From Xanthostigma xanthostigma (taxonomy: Eukaryota > Arthropoda > Insecta > Raphidioptera > Raphidiidae): 64,000 bases of DNA. A program made the translations under genes and the position numbers. Positions within the stretch are counted from its first letter, which is position 1; the number at the start of each line of letters is the position of its first letter. The DNA is taken from positions 47,048,192-47,112,191 of the forward strand of contig OY754464.1 in assembly GCA_963575645.1 (NCBI GenBank), in the 5' to 3' direction. Below, piece after piece: positions 56,226-64,000 of this stretch. Below the pieces are notes generated by a model. The model did no database searches. It saw nothing but the letters and a program-made list of their open reading frames with translations, and was not told where the DNA came from.

Positions 56226-59200
56226 ATGAATACAAATATTATTATACATAAGTGTTACGGAAGTCTATTTAGAAACTTAAAAAAGTCAAAATTATGTACA
56301 GTTAAACATGCTTTTTCCACAAAGGCCATCGAGAAAGCGGATCAACCAGATTCGTATCAACCTGTCAGTGTAAAACCGGGATTTGTTTCCACAAAAATTG
56401 TTCGTAAAAAACAACCTCAGAAGCCGCCTTTTGCGAAAAATTTGTTTTTAGGAATATTTGACACAGACATTTTAACGTACCCAGAGGCTCTTAATAAGGA
56501 TCAATTAGCCGAATTGGAGAAAAAACTGGAACCGATCAAGGAATATTTTTATGCCGTAGACTTTTCAGCTTTTGATGAGGCTGGTAAAATTCCAGAATCA
56601 ATTTGTAAAGAACTAAGTGCGTTCGGTTTATTTGGCCAAGAAGCTTCCCCCTTTTATGGAGGCTTAGAATTAAATGTGACGGAAGCAGCTAAATTGTTTG
56701 AAGTGATTTCGAAAAGTGGTTCGCTTGCTTCAATTTTACATTCTCAAAGAACAGCTGGGATAGTTGCTTTAGACAAATTTGGAAGCGAAACACAAAAAAA
56801 TAAATATTTCCCAAAATTAGTAGATGGCATAGTCAGAGCCGCGTTCTGTTTGCAAGAGACAACAGCTGCAAGTGTACAGGCCTTAAGAACGAAAGCAGTT
56901 CAGAGTGAAACTGATGACACATGGGTAAGGTTGTAATACAATACTATTTCCTTAATAAAACAGTCGTGTTTTGAATGCTTTCAATTTACACACTCTGTGG
57001 CAGCTTCGTCTCTTTTTGCGAAAAAACTGATGGCGCCTGATTCGTCGAGAAAGGTAGACGAGCCTGGATTTTCCGACGGCCCATTGTTTTCGCAATTCAG
57101 GTTATTTTTTACCGAAATATTCTATTCAAATCTGTAAGGGGCGTCATTCCGCAAAGTGGCGGATTCAAAAAAAAAAGATGCGCGTTTAGAAAATAAAATC
57201 GACATGTCCGAGGATTTTGGCCGCAGATCATTGGATGATCGGAGATTTTTTTGTGTTGATTGTTCCAAGACTAAACTTAGACTTTGCGTATTCTTATTTT
57301 GTCACGATAATTGCAAATTGGATTGATTTATGTTTGTTGTAACTAGATACTAAATGGAGAAAAAAATTTCATACTTAATGGAAACAGTGCAGACTTTTTC
57401 CTGGTGTTTGCTTTGACCGATCAGGAAGATCATGTTTCGAGACCCATAGAAACTTTAACAGCATTTTTGGTCGATCGCAGTTGTGGAGGTATTACTAGCA
57501 CGCCAATAGATACGATTGGAATTAAAGCTTCCGATGTTAGCCATGTGAAATTCAAAGACTGTGTGATACCTTCAGGTAATTAGTAGTAAACATTTTTATT
57601 ATCTTTAAAATAAAATATTCTATTGAAGAGTGTGATATTTGAAACTCTTCACGTTCTGATAATTTAAAAAATATATATCAAAATATATTATGTTGAAAGC
57701 AATCATTTCAATAAGTATAGTGGAAACTATAACTCAATCCTTGTTATATCAAAATCCTCCTAATACTGGGTTGTACGAAGCTTTGTTAGAAAATCTGATT
57801 TGAAAATGCCCTTAGATTGTGATCACACATAATATGTCTCCCAGGGGCGGATCTAGGTTTTTCGGGGCCCAGGGCTTATTGAAGTCCGATGGGGGAAGCC
57901 CATCTTTTCTTAGATCAAGAATCGTTAAATTGGGGTTTAAATTCATTTTTAATGACATCAAAATCAGAGTTCCAACTTGATGACCTGACAAAACAAATAA
58001 AATATACATTGATCCAAAAAAATGTCAAAAATCCAAAAAAATTTCATAATTTACCCAAAAAATTGTCAAAATTCATCCGAAAAATTGTAAAACTTTACCC
58101 AAAAACGGGCAAATTTCGCTAAAAAATTGTCGAAATTTACCCAAAAAATTCTCAAAATTCACCCATGGTACTGATAAAATCTTTAATCTCGATTACTTTT
58201 TACTGTACGATAAGTGCTTATTGCTAATAAAAAAGTATTAAAAATGTATAAGTATTCAGTTTTTGTGGGCCCTTGATACTTGGGGGCCCAGGGCTTAAGC
58301 CCTACTAGTTCCTATATAGATCCGCCCCTGATGTCTCCATAAGAAAAGCATTACGTTATTAGTAATAGTAGCCACATCTAACGATTTTCAAGTGACTTAA
58401 TCGAAAATCGCGCGACAAATAGTAATTTGTGTGCGTGGCCATAAGTCAAAGTTTATTGTCTCTAATTCAAAGTATGTACCTATATAGGTATTAGGTATGC
58501 ATTATAATAAAATCTTAGATACATAAGTCAAAAACTCTATAATTCGAAATTTTTAACATTTCCCTTAAGTTTAACTTACTTTTTACTGTACATTATACTA
58601 ACTACAACTGACATAATTATCTTAAATAATTATTTACAGAAAATGTGTTGGGAAAAGTAGGTGGAGGTATAGATATTTTGTTTTCATGCCTGCTAACAAG
58701 TCGTGAATTAGTCGGTGCAGAATGTACAACAGTATTGAAAATGGCTCTTGAACACGTATCACATTTAATTATTAATGCAGGAACATCCGAAAGAAGAATG
58801 CACGATCTTGAATGGGTTCAGATTAAAGTCGCTAAGGTAAACAAAATTGCTAGCTCTCTAGGTTTTATATTGCATCAATGCACCACTTTCCAAGTTTCCA
58901 TTTTATATGTTTTTTTTTTAAATGAGTTTTATATACATTATTTTAAATCAATTTACCAAAAAAAAAAAACATGTAATTTCCCCAAAAGCTAAAAATTTTA
59001 AACCTCTGAAACAAGGTTTAAAAATAATAATTTAAAAGCTACTCATTATAATTATTTTTTTTTAGTAGAAAATAATAGGTAATTTAAATAATTTGTAATA
59101 TTGTCAGACAATAATCCACCAACAAAAAATACGGTATCATTAATAAAAAAAAATAATTCGTAGATGAATATATTATGGGGTTAATCATTAAAAAAATAAT

Positions 59201-62200
59201 CCGCAATGTAAATATCGGAGTTATTATTTTTTTTGAAAATTATCCCTTACTAGCGATCCTGCCCGGTTTCACCAGGTTGCAAAAGAACGAATGGGGGGGA
59301 GGGACATGAGTACACACAATTCATCTTAGTTTATTGGGATAAATGTTGTGTCCAAATTTCATGATGATCGGAGTTACCGTTCAAAAGTTTTTGTCGGACG
59401 AACAAATTTTGAGTTACATTTTGCAACATTTTTCATTGATGATCCGCTCCTATTGGTCGTAGCGTGGTATTATATTGCCTATAGCCTTCCTCGATAAATG
59501 GGCTATCCAACAAAAAAAAAAAAAATGTTTCAATTCGAACCAGTAGTTCCTGAGACTAGCGCGTTCAACCAAACAAACAAACAAACAAACTCTTCAGCTT
59601 TATATATTAGTATAGATTGCAAATTTCAGGACTATTAAAATTAAAAATACACGGGATGTTACACTACACACTACATCAGTAAAACTGGTATAATTGCAAA
59701 AAAATCATAATTGAACCTATGACCTTTAGGTTATGAAGCAGCACCTATACCTCTCACCCACTATAGCACAACATTGTATGGCCGGTTTTTACTGTGTACG
59801 TTTATTGCAACGTTTCGTTACACTTTAAAACTTATGAATCGATTTTACCCTACCGTGCCATGAAGTTTTACTTCAAAAAAAATGATAATACCGAAGTAAT
59901 CTAGTGCAGGGGTCAGCAACCTTTTGAGACTAAGAGCCAAAAGTTACAATTTACAAAATTTCCCAGTTTTTAAAGAGCCACTAAACATTTTCGTTTTAGT
60001 ATTATAGTATTTGTATATATACCTAGGTATAATATATATATCCAAGGACGACACGTCGCGACGGGGGCGATGCGGGTGAGACGCGAGTGGAAATGGCTAG
60101 AGATAGACAATAGACATGGTGCTCAATCATGGATCAATTGAACGATTTTTAAGGGTTTATAATAAAAAAAATAATTATTTTTTGCGTATGGAACTGGAGA
60201 GCCGCAACTTTACATCAAAAGAGCCGCATGCGGCTCGCGTGCCTCAGGTTGCCGACCCCTTGATCTAGTGTATTCCCCATATTTGTAAGCTGTTTTCGAG
60301 AATTTTTTTGGGGATTGGTTAAAAGACACAAGGTTGAATTTTTTTGGAGATATTTATTCATTTTTGAAGAATATTCATGAATATTTTGACGTCGATATAT
60401 CAACTAGAATCGATATTGCAGCCTCTTGATGACAAGATAAAAAAAAATAGGTAGGCGGAGGACCATAATCGTGACTGTTCTGCTCGTCCGAAATCAAAGA
60501 AAAGAAATGCATTTTAATCGAGACTCGTGGGGCTATAGCCAGAACTAAAATCAAGTCAAAATATTCAAATATAAATCTTTGCCGAAGTTACAAAAACAGT
60601 CACAAATTTTGTTTTTTTTCATCTTCTTAACCTTGTAAAAACAAAATATTTGAGATTTCACTAAAATGCCTCTGGGTATGTGGTCAAAATTTTATCGAAT
60701 TCAGTTCAGTACATCTTGAAATATCATAGGCACCAGATTAAAAATTGGTGATATGGCAAAAACGGGTTAGATTGTTTGGATGTATATTACAAGTGGATTA
60801 CTCGACTTATCATCAATCTGAAATGCCTGCACCGTACAATAGAATAGAAGCCTTGGAGAAGCAAATAGTATTACAGACATCAAGAATACAAATCGTTGCA
60901 GGTAGATCCGTATACAAAAGACGGAACACTAGAGCCACTGTCGCCGAGCACATGCTCCGCTCAGACTCCAAGGCTCCATAAAGACCGAAAGAGTTCGAAT
61001 CTTGAAAGAACTTCTTACAATCCCTTTAGAGTTTAGACCTTTTAGAATTGATCTTTGATAAACATTTTTTTTTTGAACTGTTATACTAGACGACCCCCTT
61101 AAAAGTAATGAATATTTGCAACCCTGCACTGAAGCAATCCGAAACAGAGAGCTTCTAGTTAAAAAGAACTTTTCAGTTAATGATTGTCTATTAAATTATC
61201 GCATGTTTATAGATAACAATGTGGACATACGCAATGGAAAGTATGATGTATTTAACGCTCGGCTTAAAAGACATGTATGAAGATCAAAATGTAGACTTAG
61301 AAACAGCAATTACAAAGGTTAGTCGTGTATGATATACATTAAACTTATCAAAACATATTTTGAATGCAAATTGCGCGCTGACTTCATCCTAAGCTGTATT
61401 ACATCACAAAAAGGTAGTGTTTTAAAAAACCTACTTAGAGTCGCATTGTAGAAGTGAAACTCCATCACTGATTTGCCTACCCAATCCAACAAATTATGTA
61501 GCTCATAGATCTGTTCCAAGCAGTCGGAGAACGGTTAACAGAACTGTCACCGTCTTGCGCAGCAGCTAAAACGAAACGGTTTGTATATGAAGGGTAGAGG
61601 GTAAGGAGAACAATCTCTGTTATGAAAAGTGTCCGTCAAAAAGAGTGAAATTAAGATGGCGCCACCATAGGAAGAGTGTCAATTTTTTCAGATGATTTTA
61701 TAGGTTATATTTACCAAATAATGTTTGACTACGAAAGTTATAGAGGTTGTATTTACTGTGAATATATTATTATATTATCTACTCTAGTCGCCAAAAATAT
61801 TAAATATCTCTTTCAGCACACTTTACTTCCTTTTCAACTGAAAAGTTTATATTAAACACTTTTTTCTACACTTGCGCCATTCTGGTCACTTTTTAAACTG
61901 TTATTTGAAGACGAACATGGTTCTGACAGGTTGGAACCACAGATATTTATGCTTGGAACAGACCTCATAAACACATCCTAAATTTGATTGTGCTCTACCT
62001 TTTTTCTTTCTCAATCTACATACCTATCTCTATCACGTCGCTTTTTACAGGCTGAACAGCTTTTCATGTGTAGATAGGGATTTAACATGTAATTTTTTAT
62101 AGAATAGAAAAGGGAAGAAGAGGCGGCTAGTGGATTACTAGCATGGTGAAGTGCTAGGAGAAGATTTGTTCTTAAACTAGGGCACAAGCGGAAATTTTAT

Positions 62201-63680
62201 TAAAAAGGGGCTGGTATACAAAAATTACAAACGCGGAAATTTACTTAATTTTATGGCATTATGTTTTTAACTTTAATCCCTCCCTCTGGCTACGTCCTTG
62301 CAACTTATACATCATACCTTACAATAATCATTATCTGTTCCAAATATCGTTTTTGTGCTAAAAACAATCAGGCCAACAATTTTTTTTTTTTAATTTTGTA
62401 TTGTGTTGTGGCCTGCCGCTTTTTTAACTTCCTTCGTTAGTTTCGATCTTTTTTATAGTCGTCTTTCCATTGAGATAACTGTCAGAATCAGATTACATAG
62501 GACGTCATTGATCGGATTTATTATTGATATTTTATGGGTATAGCTGAAGCAAACAGCTATCAATTGAGCACTGCATGCGTAAGTGCGTTCAACATATTAC
62601 CATTGGCTAACGTATTATAATACGTTAATCAATGATATTACCGTCTAGCTGTGAACAATCGAAATACAACCAACAACACGCTTTACTAGGTGGTTGATGT
62701 TATGGCTGCCATAGTAACGGACGTTACAAGAGCATATTATACATGTGTCTTGCAGAGTAGAGCTGTAAAAGTAACGAGAAATTGTGTACCCGTATGTATT
62801 CGTTACTTAAAAAACCAGTACTCGTTACTTTCTTATTGTTACGTTACTCGTTACTTTTCATACGACATACAATTAGCATCAAGCATGTACCATCGCATCG
62901 AGGCGCGTCGCATACGTGATACGGTATGACTTCGTTCGTATAACGTATAACCGCCGCATCAAACGAGTCGAACTGACATGGATACGACAAATGCGAGTAA
63001 CGAAATGAATTTGTAAGTAACGATTCGTTACTTCGAGTCAGATGATTTACCCGTTACTCAATAACGAATACATACGGTTTGTTACAGCTCTATTGCAGAG
63101 CTCTTCACCCTCTTCACCGTAGTGTGTATCTTACGGCGGGCTATACTTGCTGCGTTTTCTGTGTTGAGAGATGTAATTTTGTGATAAAATTACATTTGAT
63201 TGCACGGTATACGTTGAACTTAATGCTATCTAACTAGAATGTGAATTTAAATACAAAATTTATTTATTATTTTTATTAGATGTATAAAAAATATTTTTTT
63301 ATGGGAAACGATATAAAAGAAGGGTGAAGATGCATTTCATCTGAATTGCCGCTACTGAGAGAGGATTTATTACAATTTTAGTTTTTCACAAATTGCTAAC
63401 ACTAGAATCATGTCACTTGTAACCAATCATCTTCTGCTCCGTTAGCAGTTCAAGTCTATAACGTACGTATTATATAGCTACTTTAATTTCACAGGTATTC
63501 AGTTCGGAATTCTGTGTAAGAGGACTAGAAGAATGTGCATCCATTATAGGTGCTGAAAGTTATCAAACCGATAACATAGTGAATAAATTGATGAACGACG
63601 CTAAAAGGCATTTGCTGTTTGATGAACTCAATAGCACCCTTAAATTGTCCATTGCAATGACCGGTTTACAGCATGCTGGG
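56226..63680 (+). CDS. ACAD9: ACAD9-type acyl-CoA dehydrogenase family protein (3' partial)
   Basis: Five exons in phase: 56226-56924, 57347-57575, 58640-58836, 61213-61317, 63495-63680; the gene continues beyond the window. The first 30-40 residues are basic and hydroxylated, as in a mitochondrial transit peptide. 'KNLFLGIFDTDILTYPEALN', 'GLFGQEASPFYGGLE', 'ILNGEKNFILNGNSADFF', 'ENVLGKVGGGIDILFSC' and 'SIAMTGLQHAG' align best with ACAD9 among acyl-CoA dehydrogenases. ACAD9 oxidises long-chain acyl-CoA in vitro and assembles complex I with ECSIT and NDUFAF1. Here the segment that carries the catalytic Glu reads FDELNST instead of FEGTNEI, the FAD-contact motif W-I-T-N-G-G reads FILNGN, and the T-E-P-A-S-G-S-D motif reads QETTAASV. 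I infer loss of dehydrogenase activity. Confidence 0.9.
57768..58400. mobile_element. MITE family A, copy 4 (broken)
   Basis: 57768-57841 matches the left end of family A (GAAAATCTGATTTG, 'CCCTTAGATTGTGATCACAC'). Sequence resumes after a nested element at 58331. A right end is not found, so the copy is truncated. Confidence 0.6.
57842..58330. mobile_element. hAT-like MITE V, 8-bp TSD ATGTCTCC
   Basis: CAGGGGCGGATCTA and TAGATCCGCCCCTG are inverted ends, flanked by ATGTCTCC. 489 bp; interior has degenerate CCAAAAAATTGTCAAAATT-like tandem motifs (58015-58165). Inserted in MITE A copy 4, in ACAD9-like intron 2. Confidence 0.95.
59247..59620 (+). repeat. Retroposon-tail-like repeat with (CAAA)n end
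   Basis: Begins ACTAGCGATCCTGCCCGGTT, contains 'TTGTGTCCAAATTTCATGATG' type sequence shared with 53835, and ends AACAAACAAACAAACAAAC followed by TTTATATATTAG. The tetranucleotide tail fits a non-LTR-type insertion. No coding capacity. Confidence 0.65.
59907..60262. mobile_element. hAT-like MITE S, 8-bp TSD ATCTAGTG
   Basis: CAGGGGTCAGCAACCTTTTG and ...CAGGTTGCCGACCCCTTG are inverted ends of the classic hAT form, flanked by ATCTAGTG on both sides. AAGAGCCGCATGCGGCTCG lies inside the right end. 356 bp, no frame. Confidence 0.95.
60263..61212. other. ACAD9-like intron 3 remainder, with an unassigned 78-codon frame
   Basis: The plus frame 60745-60981 ('YNRIEALEKQIVLQTSRIQI') is not recognised, lacks splice sites that join it to neighbours and is probably chance or a decayed fragment. 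Nothing else seen. Confidence 0.35.
61507..61971. mobile_element. Palindromic MITE family Q, copy 3
   Basis: ATCTGTTCCAAGCAGTCGGA at the left, ATGCTTGGAACAGACCTC at the right, with ACGGTTAACAGAACTGTCAC next to the left end as in the other copies. About 300 bp of unrelated DNA separates the halves, so it may hold an insertion. Confidence 0.7.
61972..62759. other. ACAD9-like intron 4, nothing recognised
   Basis: Mixed AT-rich sequence, with a short ACGTTAATCAATGATATTAC inverted motif near 62615. No gene or clear transposon ends. Confidence 0.4.
62760..63090. mobile_element. GTAACG-rich element BB, copy 2, TA flanks
   Basis: GAGCTGTAAAAG...GTTACAGCTC with TA on both sides. Reverse-orientation relative of 6385-6708. 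Located in ACAD9-like intron 4. Confidence 0.85.
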
Positions 63681-64000
63681 GTATTTTTCTTTTCCATTTT
63701 TTTTATTAGCATAATGGGATCATCCTACATACTGCAATTTTGAATATGGGCAGCTAAATTAGAACATTATCTTAAGACTGGGGCCGCACACGTGCCAAGC
63801 CTGGCCGAGTACTCATTGGCAAATATTTGCTTCCAATGTTTGTCTCCTCTTACTTCAGTAGCATACGTTGGCTATACACGGGTTCAATCTGATCCAATGT
63901 TTTTTTTATTATGCAATTATGTTATTAAAACATCATCGATGAATGTGTGGCCAGACTCATTGGAGTTTGTGAATCAGGGCGACTCCTTTGACTCAGGCTG
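63681..64000. other. ACAD9-like intron 5, cut by the window edge
   Basis: Follows a GTATTT donor at 63681. No coding similarity to the rest of ACAD9 appears before the end of the window. Confidence 0.5.

Noticed and set aside
57889-58122. 77-codon frame
   Set aside because: Product of degenerate AAAATTGTCAAAATT repeats inside MITE V.

Overview
The window is nuclear DNA of an animal, most probably an insect and perhaps a hemipteran. It is AT-rich, carries spliced genes with GT-AG introns, and its intergenic and intronic DNA is packed with short non-autonomous transposons. The species cannot be fixed from sequence alone.

Genes, left to right. (1) 2181-22070 (+): the last seven exons of a large TPR-rich protein that best resembles the C-terminal part of adenylate cyclase type 10; its 5' part lies outside the window. 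(2) 27481-40655 (+): a complete 11-exon importin-11 gene (997 codons before the stop). (3) 42542-43927 (-): a KRBA2-like integrase frame of transposon origin. (4) 48755-55784 (-): a complete six-exon SWAP70/DEF6 homologue (524 aa). (5) 56226-63680 (+): the first five exons of an ACAD9-type acyl-CoA dehydrogenase, running off the right edge. Genes 4 and 5 are head to head with 441 bp between start codons. The products are unrelated in function (cAMP signalling or TPR scaffold, nuclear import, actin/Rac signalling, mitochondrial complex I assembly or fatty acid oxidation), so no shared pathway is evident.

The non-genic part is unusually rich. Position 1-798 is a 120-bp satellite that alternates as a 240-bp higher-order repeat. 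The first gene's introns hold nested foldback elements (2.5-4.8 kb, 8.9-11.1 kb, 16.9-18.0 kb). At least ten short elements have 8-bp target-site duplications and CAGGG-like or related ends (hAT type). There are relics of PIF/Harbinger (MADF), pogo-like and THAP/DDE transposases.

Two observations stand out. First, three short-element families (five copies) are flanked by 12-14-bp duplications; four copies carry, whole or in part, a small hairpin followed by GAAACRTH, the layout expected of relics of hammerhead-ribozyme retroelements (retrozyme or Penelope-like type). Second, an array of palindromes, each centred on a perfect TGACGTCA (CRE) site and spaced about 150-160 bp, ends about 170 bp upstream of the importin-11 start codon. 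The ACAD9-like protein also appears to have lost its catalytic glutamate and FAD-contact motifs, which suggests a non-enzymatic role.
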